A DNA stretch of 64,000 nt from Manihot esculenta (GCF_001659605.2 NC_035174.2:26299027-26363026); one strand, 5' to 3'; positions 36,510-50,030 are shown, counted from the first letter of the stretch. Notes: generated from the sequence alone by a model not told the origin. Numbers and translations are program-made.

Positions 36510-38509
36510 TTGGTGGCTCCAGGGTGAACGCTGTATCTTGCATTATGAGCCTCTCTCATAATGTCTCCTTTTAGCCCTATGTCATCTGGTACACATAGTC
36601 TGCTCCCATAGCGGAGGATCCCTTTGCTGTCAAATCTGAACTCACTATCTTTGCCTGACTGAACAGTCCTGGCAATCTTCACTAACTCTGGGTCCTCATG
36701 CTGTTTCTGAGCCACCTGCTCCAGAAACACGGGTGCCACTCTCATCTGGGCTACTAAGGCACCTGTACCAGACAACTCCAACTGTAGACCTTCCTCAACG
36801 AGCTTGTAAAACTCTTTCACTACTGGCCTCCTCTCTGCCGATATGTGGGATAAATTGCCGAGTGATTTCTAGCTTAAGGCGTCTGCCACAACATTCGCCT
36901 TACCCGGATGGTACTGAATCTTGCAATCATAGTCACTCAGCAGCTCCACCCATCTTCTCTGCCTTAAGTTCAAATCTCTTTGAATCAGGATATACTGCAG
37001 GCTCTTATGATCCGTGAAGATCTCACATTTAACCCCATAGAGGTAGTGCCTCCACATCTTGAGTGCAAAGATTACTGCTGCCATCTCCAGGTCATGTGTG
37101 GGGTAATTCAACACATGCTTCTTCAGCTGCCTAGAAGCATAAGCAATTACCCTTTCATTCTGCATTAACACACAACCCAAACCCACTCGGGATGCATCAC
37201 AGAAGACCGTGAAGTCCTCACTGCTAGCTGGCAAAGCTAACACTGGTGCCGATGTTAATCTCTTCTTAAGGTCTTCAAAACTCTCTTCGCACTGGTCGGT
37301 CCACACAAACTTCTAATTCTTCCTGGTTAGTCTGGTCAGAGGAGCTGCAATCTTTGAGAAGTCCTGAACGAACCTCCTGTAGTAACCTGCCAAACCCAAG
37401 AAACTCCTGATTTCTGTCACTGAAGTGGGTCTAGGCCAGTTAGCCACAGCTTCTATCTTCTTGGGGTCCACCTCTATTCCATTTCCTGACACTACATGCC
37501 CTAAGAATGAAATGCTCCTCAGCCAGAATTCACACTTAGAGAACTTGGCATACAAGCCATGTTCCCTCAAGGTCTGCAGAACCAACCTCAGATGATGGGC
37601 ATGCTCCTCTGCGTTCCTGGAATACACTAAGATATCGTCTATGAAGACAATAACAAAGTGATCCAGGTATTGGCTAAACACTCTGTTCATGAGATCCATG
37701 AATGCTGCACGAGCGTTGGTTAACCCGAACGGTATCACAAGGAACTCAAAATGCCCATATCTGGTCCTGAAAGCTGTCTTTGGCACATCTTCTTCTCTTA
37801 TTCTCAGCTGATGGTACCCAGATCTCATATCTATTTTGGAGAAACAACCCGCTCCTGCTAGCTGGTCGAATAGATCGTCGATCCTTGGCAGAGGGTACCT
37901 ATTCTTGGTAGTGACTTTGTTCAACTGCCTATAGTCGATACAAAGTCTAAGGGATCCATCCTTCTTTTTCACAAACAAGACTGGAGCACCCCAAGGTGAG
38001 GTACTCGGTCGGATGAAGCCCTTTTCTACCAGTTCTTGCAACTGCTCTTTCAATTCCTTCAACTCGGCTGGGGCCATCCTGTAGGGAGGGATAGAGATCG
38101 GTCTAGTTCCATGCATCAATTCTATCTAGAACTCTATCTCCCTAGCAGGTGGTAAACCTGGAAGCTCGTCTGGAAAAACATCCTGAAACTCTCTGACAAC
38201 CGGCACCGAGGCTGGCTCCCTGACCTAACTATCTAGCTGTCTCACATGAGCCAAATACCCCTGACATCCCTTCCTAAGCAACCTACGAGCCTGAAGAGCT
38301 GATATCAGACCTCTAGGTGTACCCCTCTTGTCTCCTCTGAAGACGACCTCTGACCCGTTCTGATCTCTGAACCTGACTACCTTGTCTCTGCAGTCCAAGG
38401 TAGCACCATGGGTAGATAGCCAATCCATCCCTAGAATGACGTCAAAGTCTGTCAAATCTAGAACCACAAGGTCAGCGGAGAGGCATCTTCCCTCAACAAA
38501 AATTGGACT
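36510..38509 (-). pseudogene. Element C protease to integrase zinc region
   Basis: In element order this piece holds the end of protease ([19 protein letters not shown]), RT with [14 protein letters not shown] and [13 protein letters not shown], RNase H with [19 protein letters not shown], and the start of integrase ([14 protein letters not shown]). Stops include TAG for Gln in 'DSQVRE', TAG for Glu in 'EFEIEL', TAG for Gln in 'RKNQ' and TAG for Arg in 'LSRKS'. It is cut on the left by the solo LTR and on the right by element G. Confidence 0.88.
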
Positions 38510-40799
38510 TGTAACAGCCCGCTTACCGGACCATCACCGGCACTAGGATCCAGATCGGCTTAAGGCCGCCGGGACCCGTAGTAAGCCTACTATCAACTCT
38601 GTGTACCTGATAAATCCCATACATAATCATACTTAAACTGAAAACTGTTACTTACTCTTCTCTTGTTTTTTTTTTTTTTTCTAACTTTTCTTTTCTTGAA
38701 AGAAAACTTTTCTCTTTCTTTTCTATAAAACTTTGAACTCTTTCTCATACACTAAGCTTAGACTATGCATGCTCTGTCTGTATGCACTCAGAGAGTGATA
38801 CCTACTATGGTACCATACAGTAACTACAGAGATAGAAAAACTACCATGCACCAAGCTTAGCTAAACATAAAATGATCATGTGCAAAGAGATAAACATACA
38901 CTAGGGCCAAGCACAATTCTATAACTCCATACATATCTTGCTATTACATCATTACTATACATTACATAAACTCTGTACTGTACATCATTATCATAATAAT
39001 CATGTCCACTCATCTATACTATTACATATGCTTTTACCCTTGCTATCTCTTTCTCTTTCTCTTCTCTGAGGCCCTGAAAAATGGGGTTAGGGAGAGGGAT
39101 GAGCTGCTAAAGCCCAGTGAGCAGAATCTATAAAAAATCACATTTAAAACATGCTATCATATGATGCATCACTACACAAACATTTCACATCTCGGATTGG
39201 ACATGATCCCAAAACTCCCTCTGTCAGTGCCCGGCCCCCAAAAGGAGCTCACACAGGTCTTTCACTAACTACTCATGGTGCCCGACCCTATAAGGGCTCT
39301 CACAGGACTCATCCAAGGTAAATGCCCGGCCCCAAAGGAGCTCACACAGGACTTACAATAATGACAGACTTATGGGCTATTGAGATCGCCTCGGTCCAAT
39401 CCACATATACAAGTAATAATGCAATGCATCAACTTGGTGAATACTAATGCAAAGCATCCTACATAAACATGGCATTAATGATGCATGAATCATGCTAAAA
39501 CAGTTCTTAACTTTTAAAATAAAGTTCTGTTCCACTCACCTCTGGCAACTGCTGAGCAGTCTCTGTAACTCTAACTCTGTGGGCCTCCTTGGTCTCTCGG
39601 GTCCGTACCTACACAGCTGGACTCAAATGAGGACCAAACTTCCTTACACATAACTCCTACTATCTCCCCAAAACCCCTCTAACACATCATAGGCATGCAT
39701 GGAAAAATGGGCAAAAGAAGGCTGGACTGGGCACTTTCGGCGGCCGAAACCCCTCTCCAGAGACGAAACTCATGCATGTTCGGCGGCACCTTCGGCGGCC
39801 GAAAGCCTCGTCCAGAGACGAAACTCATGCACTTTCGGCGACCAAACTCCCTCTTTCGGCGGCCGAAAGTCTCTTTCTCACCCAAAAGCCTAGCTTTCGG
39901 GGGCAAGGTTTGGCAGTCGAAACTGCCTCCACAAGGGGTTCGGCGGCCGAACCTTGCTTCGGCGGCCGAACCTGGATTCTCTAGAAAGGCAGAATCCGAG
40001 CACAACTCATGCTCTCAGCCTCCAAAATCCTATCAAACACCCATAACATGCATACCAACACTTCTCAACTAACACACAACATATCTCATGCATATAGGGG
40101 CCTAAACACTAGCTCAAACCCCAAAAACAACAACAAAACTCATACTAACTCATATGATTAACATATGCTCAAACTCATGCTTATACCCCAAAATATGCCA
40201 TAACACTCTCCAAAACTTCTTAAAACTTGCTTTAAACATAAGGGGAGGTGAGGATCCATGCTTACCTCTTGAAGAACTAGAGGTTTGATGATCCAAGCTT
40301 GGAGCTAGGAGAAAACTCAATCAAACTCTCCAAGTGCTCAACTTTGCTTTCTTTTGCTCAAATCTCTAAAACAAAGCTCAAATCAAGTTAAAACATGCAA
40401 GATTTGAGGAAAACATGAGAAATCACACCAAGGAGAGCTTGACCTACCTTTGACCCAAAAACAGAGTGTTTCACACTCAAGTCTCGGGCAAAGGGGCTTT
40501 TGTAGTGGCCAACCGACTCTTCCTTCGGCGGCCTAACGTGCATGCAAAACCATGCAACTTTCGGCGGCCGAACTTCACCTTCGGCGGCCGAACTTGGCTT
40601 TTGTCCCCTTGGCCTTTTCATTTCAAAACTCAATTTTCTTAACTCAAAACATGCAAACATGATAAAAACACTTAAAAACCATCTTAAAAACCTTTCTTAT
40701 ACCCTTAGGGCAAGCTCCGACATCCTCGAATCCCGACTTCCAACGGAAAATCCGCCGGAACGTAGGAATTCCGATACCGGGGTCTAGCCGGGTATTACA
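38510..40799 (-). repeat. 3' LTR of element G
   Basis: 2290 bp, TGTAACAGCC to GGGTATTACA. It contains a run of about 17 T near 38670, a tandem repeat of the TGCCCGGCCCCAAAGGAGCT type at about 39230-39350, and dyad clusters at about 39735-39975 and 40520-40595. Confidence 0.93.
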
Positions 40800-40836
40800 T
40801 TCTCCCCCCCTTAAGAACATTCGTCCCCGAATGTTC
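40800..40836 (-). promoter_or_regulatory. Polypurine tract and GGGA-loop hairpin (element G)
   Basis: Purine run 40800-40814 and perfect 9-bp stem 40815-40836 with loop GGGA on the minus strand. Confidence 0.88.
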
Positions 40837-40902
40837 CTCTCTAACGCAAAACAGAGTAAAAACATAACATAAAGCACATAACAAAAGAAGCTAACACTAA
40901 CC

Positions 40903-43900
40903 TCAAAAGAGATGGGGGTACTGTTGGAGCATAGACTCCCGTGTCTCCCAGGTGCACTCTTCTATGTTATGGTGGTTCCAGAGGACTTTCACCATCGGGA
41001 TCTCCTTGTTCCTTAGCTTTCTGATCTGGGTGTCAATGATCCGCACTGGTTGTTCTACATACGTGAGATCACCTAGGATCTCCACATCTGGTTCGCTGAG
41101 AACCTTATTCGGATCTGACACAAACTTCCTTAGCATCGAAACATGGAAGACTGGATGGATTCTTTCCATAGACATAGGCAAATCAAGCTTATACGACACA
41201 TTTCCGACCTTCTGCAAAATCTCAAAAGGTCCAATGTACCGCGGAGCCAGCTTACCGTTCCTCCCAAAACGAACCACCCCTTTCATTGGAGACACCTTCA
41301 ACAAGACCAGATCCCCCTCCTCAAACTCTATGTGCTTTCTGCGAACGTCTGCATAGCTCTTCTGCCGACTAACAGCAGTCTTGAGCCTCTCTCTGATGAT
41401 GGGCACCACCCTGTTCGTGATCTCAACTAACTCAGGCCCTGCTAAGGACCTTTCTCCAACCTCTTCCCAACAAACTGGTGACCTGCACTTCCTCCCATAC
41501 AGAGCTTCATATGGGGCCATCCCTATGCTAGCATGATGGCTATTGTTGTAGGCAAACTCCACTAAGGGTAGATGCTGCCTCCAAGATCCGCCAAAATCTA
41601 GCACACACATTCGAAGCATATCTTCTATGGTCTGGATGGTCCTCTCTGACTGTCCGTCAGTCTGTGGATGGAAAGCAGTGCTAAAATCTAATCTTGTGCC
41701 CATAGCCTCTTGCAGACTTCGCCAAAACTTGGAGGTAAACTGGGATCCTCTGTCAGACACTATAGAAACAGGAGCCCCATGTAACCTCACAACTTCCTCA
41801 ACATATACCTGCGCTAGCTTGTCCACAGAGTAGCCACTCCTGACAGGAAGGAAGTGAGCCGATTTCGTCAGTCGATCCACAATCACCCATATGGAGTCTA
41901 GTCTGTTGGACGTCGCCGGTAACCCCACTACAAAATCCATGGCTATATTCTCCCATTTCCATTCTGGAATCGGCAGTGGGTTAAGCATTCTAGCCGGCTT
42001 CTGGTGCTCTAGCTTCACCCTTTGACATATCTCGCAGGCTGACACAAACTGTGCCACTTCTTGCTTCATTGCTGGCCACCAATAAACTTTCTTCAGATCT
42101 TGATACATCTTGGTGGCTCCAGGGTGAATGCTATATCTCGCATTATGAGCTTCTCTCATAATGTCTCCTTTCAAACTGATGTCGTCTGGTACACATAGTC
42201 TATGCCCGTATCGGAGAATCCCTTGGTCGTCGAATCTGAACTCTTCGCTCTTGCCTGACTGAACAGTCCTGGCAATCTTGACCAACTCTGGATCCTCATG
42301 TTGTTTCTGAGCCACCTGCTCCAGAAACACGGGTGTAACTCTCATCTGTGCAATCAAAGCACCTGTACCAGTTACCTCTAACTGTAGCCCTTCCTCAACT
42401 AACCTGTAGAAGTCCTTCACCACCGGCCTCCTCTCTGCTGTAATGTGAGATAAACTACCTAGTGATTTCCGGCTTAAGGCATCGGCTACAACATTTGCCT
42501 TTCCCGGATGATACTGGATTCTGCAATCATAATCACTAAGCAATTCCACCCACCGTCTCTGCCTCAAGTTTAACTCTCTCTGACTCAGGATGTGCTGTAG
42601 GCTCTTATGATCTGTAAAGATCTCACATTTCACCCCATAGAGGTAATGCCTCCACATCTTGAGTGCAAAGATAACAGCTGCCATCTCAAGATCGTGTGTT
42701 GGATAGTTCAGCTCGTGCTTCTTCAGCTGTCTAGAAGCATAAGCTATTACTCTGTCATTCTGCATTAACACACAACCTAATCCCACTCGGGACGCATCAC
42801 AGAATACTGTGAAGTCCTCATCACTAGTAGGCAGAGCTAAAACCGGTGCTGAAGTTAATCTTCTCTTTAACTCTTCGAAACTCTCTTCACATTGGTCAGA
42901 CCATGTGAATCTCTGGTTCTTTCTGGTTAATCTGGTCATAGGAGCCGCTATCTTGGAGAAGTCCTGAACGAACCTCCTGTAGTAGCCTGCCAAACCCAAG
43001 AAACTCTTGACCTCTGTCACTGTGGTGGGTCTAGGCCAGTTGGCTACAGCTTCTATCTTCTTGGGGTCCACTGCTATACCTTGATCTGACACTACATGCC
43101 CCAAGAATGAAATGCTCCTTAGCCAGAACTCACACTTGGAGAACTTGGCATATAAACCATGCTCTCTCAAGGTCTGCAGGACTATCCTCAGATGATGGGC
43201 ATGCTCCTCTGCATTCCTGGAATACACCAAGATATCATCTATGAAGACAATAACAAAGTGATCCAGGTACTCTCTGAAAACTCGGTTCATGAGATCCATG
43301 AATGCTGCAGGGGCGTTAGTCAACCCGAACGGCATCACTAAGAACTCATAATGCCCATATCTGGTCCTGAAAGCTGTCTTAGGTACATCCTCTTCCCTGA
43401 TTCTCAGCTGATGATAGCCCGATCTCAGATCTATCTTAGAAAAACAACCTGCTCCTGCTAGCTGGTTGAATAGATCATCGATCCTGGGGAGAGGATACTT
43501 ATTCTTGGTAGTGACTTTGTTCAACTGCCTGTAGTCGATACAAAGTCTAAGGGATCCATCCTTTTTCTTGACAAACAACACTGGAGCACCCCAGGGTGAG
43601 GTACTTGGACGGATGAAACCCTTATCTACCAACTCCTGTAGCTGTTCTTTCAACTCTTTTAGCTCTGCTGGTGCCATCCTGTAGGGAGGAATAGAGATCG
43701 GTCTGGTACCAGGCACTAACTCGATCTCGAACTCTATTTCCCTATCAGGTGGTAGTCCTGGAAGCTCATCTGGAAACACATCTGGGAACTCTCTGACTAC
43801 GGGCACTGAACTGGGGTCCCTAACCTGACTGTCTAGCTCCCTCACATGTGCAAGATATCCCTGACATCCCCTCCTAAGCAACCTACGAGCCTGTAGGGCT

Positions 43901-44829
43901 GATATCAGACCTCTAGGCGTGCCCCTCCTGTCTCCTCTGAAGACAAACTCAGATCCATCCTCATCTCTGAACTTAACTACCTTGTCTCTACAGTCCAAGG
44001 TAGCACCATATGCAGATAGCCAATCCATCCCTAGAATGACGTCAAAATCTGTCAACTCTAGAACCACAAGGTCAGCTGGAAGGCATCTACCATCTATAAA
44101 CACTGGACTATGTCGACAGACTGTCTCTGCCAACGATGGATCACACTTAGGGCCACTGACCCATAGGGGACACTCTAACCCAGACGTCATCAAACCCACT
44201 CTCTCTATGGCTCTGGGAGCAACAAAGGAATGTGAAGCACCAGGGTCTAACAAAGCATACACCTCAGAACACCCAATGAGAAGGTTACCTGACACCACGG
44301 TGTTAGAAGTGTTTGCCTCCTGCTGTGTCATCGTGAAAATCCGCGCCGGAGCTGACGGACCTCCACCTCTGGGACCTGCAGATGAAGAGGCTGACCCTCT
44401 CCCTCTGCCTCTGCCCTGTGTCATAACTGAAACTGGTGGCTGTGGCATGCTAGCTGGAGCTGTCTGCTGGGATGGTGCCGTGAAAGATGCCTGAGGGCAC
44501 TCACGAGCCATGTGTCCCTCCTGGCCGCACCTGTAACATCCTGTAATCCCCAAACGACAAACTCCTCTGTGCGCTTTACCGCACCTACCACACACTGGCA
44601 CCTCTGAGCCTGAACTCATGCCACTGCCTAATCCCAGACCTGCTTTAATCTTATTCCAGAACTTATTCTTCCTCGACTTCTGCGTGGAACCACTCCACTT
44701 CTTACCACTGGAAGTTGCTGCACCCTGTGAAGAGGGATCTGACTTACCCCTACCTGGGGTCTTAGAACCTGAAGACTGTGCCGGCTGCTGTTTCACTGTA
44801 CCCTGCCATCTGAATGGCTCTGGTATCAT
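40903..44829 (-). CDS. Element G protease-RT-RNase H-integrase-chromodomain frame
   Basis: A 1308-codon open frame. In order: knuckle-like [16 protein letters not shown] knuckle [14 protein letters not shown], protease [10 protein letters not shown] with catalytic Asp, RT with [12 protein letters not shown], RNase H with [14 protein letters not shown], integrase [30 protein letters not shown], and a chromodomain ending QQYPHLF. All catalytic positions I can locate are intact. The first ATG is not the natural start: it falls at the edge of a Gag deletion, and the true gag start at 45435 is in another frame. Pol would therefore not be made as a Gag fusion. Its integrity with young LTRs fits recent insertion. 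Confidence 0.88.
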   Translation of the reverse strand: MIPEPFRWQGTVKQQPAQSSGSKTPGRGKSDPSSQGAATSSGKKWSGSTQKSRKNKFWNKIKAGLGLGSGMSSGSEVPVCGRCGKAHRGVCRLGITGCYRCGQEGHMARECPQASFTAPSQQTAPASMPQPPVSVMTQGRGRGRGSASSSAGPRGGGPSAPARIFTMTQQEANTSNTVVSGNLLIGCSEVYALLDPGASHSFVAPRAIERVGLMTSGLECPLWVSGPKCDPSLAETVCRHSPVFIDGRCLPADLVVLELTDFDVILGMDWLSAYGATLDCRDKVVKFRDEDGSEFVFRGDRRGTPRGLISALQARRLLRRGCQGYLAHVRELDSQVRDPSSVPVVREFPDVFPDELPGLPPDREIEFEIELVPGTRPISIPPYRMAPAELKELKEQLQELVDKGFIRPSTSPWGAPVLFVKKKDGSLRLCIDYRQLNKVTTKNKYPLPRIDDLFNQLAGAGCFSKIDLRSGYHQLRIREEDVPKTAFRTRYGHYEFLVMPFGLTNAPAAFMDLMNRVFREYLDHFVIVFIDDILVYSRNAEEHAHHLRIVLQTLREHGLYAKFSKCEFWLRSISFLGHVVSDQGIAVDPKKIEAVANWPRPTTVTEVKSFLGLAGYYRRFVQDFSKIAAPMTRLTRKNQRFTWSDQCEESFEELKRRLTSAPVLALPTSDEDFTVFCDASRVGLGCVLMQNDRVIAYASRQLKKHELNYPTHDLEMAAVIFALKMWRHYLYGVKCEIFTDHKSLQHILSQRELNLRQRRWVELLSDYDCRIQYHPGKANVVADALSRKSLGSLSHITAERRPVVKDFYRLVEEGLQLEVTGTGALIAQMRVTPVFLEQVAQKQHEDPELVKIARTVQSGKSEEFRFDDQGILRYGHRLCVPDDISLKGDIMREAHNARYSIHPGATKMYQDLKKVYWWPAMKQEVAQFVSACEICQRVKLEHQKPARMLNPLPIPEWKWENIAMDFVVGLPATSNRLDSIWVIVDRLTKSAHFLPVRSGYSVDKLAQVYVEEVVRLHGAPVSIVSDRGSQFTSKFWRSLQEAMGTRLDFSTAFHPQTDGQSERTIQTIEDMLRMCVLDFGGSWRQHLPLVEFAYNNSHHASIGMAPYEALYGRKCRSPVCWEEVGERSLAGPELVEITNRVVPIIRERLKTAVSRQKSYADVRRKHIEFEEGDLVLLKVSPMKGVVRFGRNGKLAPRYIGPFEILQKVGNVSYKLDLPMSMERIHPVFHVSMLRKFVSDPNKVLSEPDVEILGDLTYVEQPVRIIDTQIRKLRNKEIPMVKVLWNHHNIEECTWETRESMLQQYPHLF

Positions 44830-45435
44830 CTGCCCCTAGCTCATCTGCTATCATCTTGACTGCTTTAATGTACTCAAACGGATCATCTCCTGATTGATAA
44901 CTGGGGCTTCTGGTTGTACCACAGGTGGTGGTGGGGGAGGTGCAGAACTTTCTGGTGTAGAGTATGCTGGACTGGGGTAAAAAGGTGAGGGTGGATACAT
45001 GGGATATGGTGGATATGGGGGGTAATACGGTGGATAAGGCATATATGTGGGATATGGGTGAAAACTAGGATAATCCGATGTACCTCCCATCGAATATCCT
45101 GGGCCCTGTGGGTAGGGCTGATAGTGGGGTGGATAACCATACCCCGAGGCCTGACCGCCTCCCTGTGATGATCCCACATCCTCCTCTGTAGTGCCAACAC
45201 CTACCCCTCCATCCCTTCTTGGATCCACATTCATCTCTTCCCTTGTATCACTCGATCTTCTTCTCTGTTCTGTCTCCCTCCTGTTTTCATCAAAAGACCT
45301 TCTAGGGTCCCTTGATGATCTTTCTCTGCCTGCCCTTTGGGACATAGCTCTTGGCAAAGCAGGGGGACGCCCTTCCATACCCTCATTCTCGGGCGGAGCT
45401 CCAGTCAATCTAGCTGATCGACGGGTTCCTCTCAT
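44830..45435 (-). pseudogene. Element G Gag N-terminus, core deleted
   Basis: ATG at 45435-45433 begins [12 protein letters not shown] and runs through the Pro/Tyr-rich region to APVINQ. About 85 bp are then missing compared with element F, shifting the frame. A short out-of-frame Gag core piece ([18 protein letters not shown]) follows, and after IQMAG another roughly 375 bp are missing, joining to GTVKQQ. Most of the capsid-like Gag core is absent, so this copy could not form particles on its own. Sizes are estimated against element F. Confidence 0.85.
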
Positions 45436-45711
45436 CTTAGCTTCTGAAAACATAACATAAACTTTAGCATCATAGGATCCATGTAACAACATGAACCCTT
45501 AACTCATAACATAGCATCTCATTACATGCACATGCATAAACTCATGGCATTACACATCAAGACAGGACTCAACATCCTATCCTAGTGGACATGATCTTCC
45601 TATTGTGCTTGCCCTCTAAAACAACCTCTTTCCGATGTGAGATATCTCTAATCCCTGAGCATCTTAGCTCAACACACCGTACTCTAGAGGCCCTATGCTC
45701 TGATACCAATC
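45436..45711 (-). promoter_or_regulatory. Leader and primer-binding site of element G
   Basis: Primer site 45697-45708 (minus strand TGGTATCAGAGC, complementary to initiator Met-tRNA), three bases from the LTR, then a noncoding leader to gag. Confidence 0.9.
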
Positions 45712-47982
45712 TGTAACAGCCCGCTTACCGGACCATCACCGGCACTAGGATCCAGATCGGCTTAAGGCCGCCGGGACCCGTAGTAAGCCTACTATCAACT
45801 CTGTGTACCTGATAAATCCCATACATGATCATACTTAAACTGAAAACTGTTACTTACTCTTCTCTTGTTTTTTTTTTTTTTTTCTAACTTTTCTTTTCTT
45901 GAAAGAAAACTTTTCTCTTTCTTTTCTATAAAACTTTGAACTCTTTCTCATACACTAAGCTTAGACTATGCATGCTCTGTCTGTATGCACTCAGAGAGTG
46001 ATACCTACTATGGTACCATACAGTAACTACAGAGATAGAAAAACTACCATGCACCAAGCTTAGCTAAACATAAAATGATCATGTGCAAAGAGATAAACAT
46101 ACACTAGGGCCAAGCACAATTCTATAACTCCATACATATCTTGCTATTACATCATTACTATACATTACATAAACTCTGTACTGTACATCATTATCATAAT
46201 AATCATGTCCACTCATCTATACTATTACATATGCTTTTACCCTTGCTATCTCTTTCTCTTTCTCTTCTCTGAGGCCCTGAAAAATGGGGTTAGGGAGAGG
46301 GATGAGCTGCTAAAGCCCAGTGAGCAGAATCTATAAAAAATCACATTTAAAACATGCTATCATATGATGCATCACTACACAAACATTTCACATCTCGGAT
46401 TGGACATGATCCCAAAACTCCCTCTGTCAGTGCCCGGCCCCCAAAGGAGCTCACACAGGTCTTTCACTAACTACTCATGGTGCCCGACCCTATAAGGGCT
46501 CTCACAGGACTCATCCAAGGTAAATGCCCGGCCCCAAAGGAGCTCACACAGGACTTACAATAATGACAGACTTATGGGCTATTGAGATCGCCTCGGTCCA
46601 ATCCACATATACAAGTAATAATGCAATGCATCAACTTGGTGAATACTAATGCAAAGCATCCTACATAAACATGGCATTAATGATGCATGAATCATGCTAA
46701 AACAGTTCTTAACTTTTAAAATAAAGTTCTGTTCCACTCACCTCTGGCAACTGCTGAGCAGTCTCTGTAACTCTAACTCTGTGGGCCTCCTTGGTCTCTC
46801 GGGTCCGTACCTACACAGGTGGACTCAAATGAGGACCAAACTTCCTTACACATAACTCCTACTATCTCCCCAAAACCCCTCTAACACATCATAGGCATGC
46901 ATGGAAAAATGGGCAAAAGAAGGCTGGACTGGGCACTTTCGGCGGCCGAAACCCCTCTCCAGAGACGAAACTCATGCATGTTCGGCGGCACCTTCGGCGG
47001 CCGAAAGCCTCGTCCAGAGACGAAACTCATGCACTTTCGGCGACCAAACTCCCTCTTTCGGCGGCCGAAAGTCTCTTTCTCACCCAAAAGCCTAGCTTTC
47101 GGGGGCAAGGTTTGGCAGTCGAAACTGCCTCCACAAGGGGTTCGGCGGCCGAACCTGGATTCTCCAGAAAGGCAGAATCCGAGCACAACTCATGCTCTCA
47201 GCCTCCAAAATCCTATCAAACACCCATAACATGCATACCAACACTTCTCAACTAACACACAACATATCTCATGCATATAGGGGCCTAAACACTAGCTCAA
47301 ACCCCAAAAACAACAACAAAACTCATACTAACTCATATGATTAACATATGCTCAAACTCATGCTTATACCCCAAAATATGCCATAACACTCTCCAAAACT
47401 TCTTAAAACTTGCTTTAAACATAAGGGGAGGTGAGGATCCATGCTTACCTCTTGAAGAACTAGAGGTTTGATGATCCAAGCTTGGAGCTAGGAGAAAACT
47501 CAATCAAACTCTCCAAGTGCTCAACTTTGCTTTCTTTTGCTCAAATCTCTAAAACAAAGCTCAAATCAAGTTAAAACATGCAAGATTTGAGGAAAACATG
47601 AGAAATCACACCAAGGAGAGCTTGACCTACCTTTGACCCAAAAACAGAGTGTTTCACACTCAAGTCTCGGGCAAAGGGGCTTTTGTAGTGGCCAACCGAC
47701 TCTTCCTTCGGCGGCCTAACGTGCATGCAAAACCATGCAACTTTCGACGGCCGAACTTCACCTTCGGCGGCCGAACTTGGCTTTTGTCCCCTTGGCCTTT
47801 TCATTTCAAAACTCAATTTTCTTAACTCAAAACATGCAAACATGATAAAAACACTTAAAAACCATCTTAAAAACCTTTCTTATACCCTTAGGGCAAGCTC
47901 CGACATCCTCGAATCCCGACTTCCAATGGAAAATCCGCCGGAACGTAGGAATTCCGATACCGGGGTCTAGCCGGGTATTACA
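45712..47982 (-). repeat. 5' LTR of element G
   Basis: 2271 bp. Nearly identical to 38510-40799; one TTCGGCGGCCGAACC unit is missing at about 47150. Confidence 0.93.
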
Positions 47983-49760
47983 GGACTGTACTGGCAGACT
48001 GACTCTGCCACTGACAGGTCACACTTGGGTCCACTGACCCATAGGGGACACTCTAACCCAGAGACTATTAGACCCAACCTCTCAACGGCTCTCAGAGCAA
48101 TAAATGAATGAGATGCACCCGGGTCCATTAATGCATACACATCAGAACACCCAATGACGAGATTACCTGACACCACGGTGTTGGATGTGTTAGCCTCCTG
48201 CTGAGTCATGGTGAAGATCCTGGCTGGAGCTGATGGACCTTCACCTCGGGAACCAGAAGAAGAGGCTGCCCCTCTCCCTCTACCTCTGCCACTGCCCTGA
48301 GTTGTGGCTGGAGCTGCTGGCTGTGCCACACTACCAGAAGCTGTCTGCTGGGGCTAGCCCATAAAAGGTGCTCTAGGACACTCCCGAGCCATGTGTCCCT
48401 CCTGTCCACATCTGAAACATGTATTTGTCCCAGCTCGACACACTCCCCTATGTGGCCTCCCACACCTTTGGCATTCTGTACCATCTGAGCCTGAGCTCGA
48501 ACCACCGCCTAATCCCAGACCGGATTTCAACTTACTCCAAAACTTGTTCTTCTTCGGCTTCTTGGTGGTGTTATCCCACCTCTTGCTACCTGAGCTCTGA
48601 GAAGAGGGACCTGGCCCTCCTCTACCTGGGGTCTTAATCCCTGAAGACTGGGTCACTGACTGCTTCACTGACCCCTCAACTATAGCACTCGCCTCCATCC
48701 TTCGAGCCATATCCACCACAGTGTGGAAATTTTCCCTCTCAACTGACTAAATCAAAGAGGAGTACCTAGAATGCAATTTCATAACATATCTCTTGGCTTT
48801 CTTCGTATCTGTATCTAGAGCTTGCCCTGAAAAAGGCAATAGCTCCAAGAATTTATCCGTGAACTCCTCTACACTCATGTGTTCTGTCTGCCTCAATTGC
48901 TCAAACTCAATCATCTTCAGTTCTCTAGAACTGTCTGGAAAAGCCCATCCAGCGAACTCATTCGCAAATTCCTCCCATGTCATGCCGTCTAGTCTTGGGT
49001 CCACATAACACTTGAACCATTCCCGTGCCTTCTTGCACTTTAAGGTGAACCCTGCCATCTGAATGGCCCTGCTGTCATTTGCCCCTAGGTCATCAGTTAT
49101 TGTCTTCACTACTCTCAGGTACTCAAAGGGATCATCCCCTGACTTGTATTTGGGAGCATCCAGCTTAAGGTAATCTGTCATCTTTACCTTGCTCCCACCG
49201 GCTGAGCTAGGTCTAGAAGGTTGAGTAACTGGGGCTGCTGGTTCTGTAGGTGGTGGAGGTGGGGGTGCAGCATTCCCCGAGGTGGGGTTCGCTGGGTTAG
49301 GATAGAAAGGTGAGGGTGGATAAGCTGGGTACTGTGTGTAAGGTGGATAGAAAGGTGGATAAGGCATGTAGGTAGGGTAGGGGTTAAAGCTGGAGTAATC
49401 CGATGTGCCTCCCATCGGATACCCTGAACCCTGTGGGAAGGGTGGATAATGGGGTGGAAAACCATACCCTGAGGCCTGAGTGCCTCCCTGCGACTCCCCT
49501 GTCCCTTCTTCCGCCATGCTGACATCCAGATTCCCATCCCTCCTCTGATCCTCTTCCATAACCTCCCTCACATCTGAAGAACTTCCTCCTCTATCAGTCC
49601 CCCTTTTGCTAGCATCAAAAGACCTTCTAGGGTCCCTTGACACTCTTTCTCTGTTTGCTCTACATGACATTGCCCTAGGCAATGTAGGAGGACGGGCGCT
49701 CGTGCCCTCATTCTCAGGTGGTACTCCAGTCAATCTTGCGGATCGACGGGTTCCTCTCAT
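47983..49760 (-). pseudogene. Element C Gag and start of protease
   Basis: ATG at 49760-49758 begins [12 protein letters not shown]. The frame runs through the Pro/Tyr-rich segment, Gag core ([40 protein letters not shown]), a stop after [33 protein letters not shown], a CAG to TAG stop after PFMG, and protease [16 protein letters not shown] with the catalytic Asp present. It is cut by element G; protease resumes at 38504. Gag would form the particle and bind the RNA if intact. Confidence 0.9.
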
Positions 49761-50030
49761 CTTGTTTTCTGAAAAACAGTACACATCACACAAACATTAG
49801 CATCATATGGTTCATGTGGAAACACATAAACCCGCATCACATAAATATCATTCATATCATAGCAACAATGCACATGTATATAATCATGGCATTTCACATC
49901 ATTATACAAGACATGACTCAATATCCTATCCTAGTGGACATGATCTTCCTATTGTGCTTGACCTTCTAGAACATCTACGTGCCCGACACTCTAGATCCGA
50001 TCCTATGAACCTAGGGCTCTGATACCATTC
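49761..50030 (-). promoter_or_regulatory. Leader and primer-binding site of element C
   Basis: Minus-strand TGGTATCAGAGC at 50016-50027, three bases from the LTR, followed by the noncoding leader to gag. Confidence 0.9.

Larger units (their letters stand above)
38510..47982 (-). mobile_element. Tekay element G, young; duplication GGACT
   Basis: Complete 9473-bp minus-strand element with 3' LTR 38510-40799, 5' LTR 45712-47982, primer site and polypurine tract, flanked by GGACT at 38505-38509 and 47983-47987. The LTRs differ by under ten substitutions plus a few small indels, including loss of one 19-bp dyad unit in the 5' LTR. Pol is open but gag has two deletions. It is inserted in the protease region of element C. 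Confidence 0.95.
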
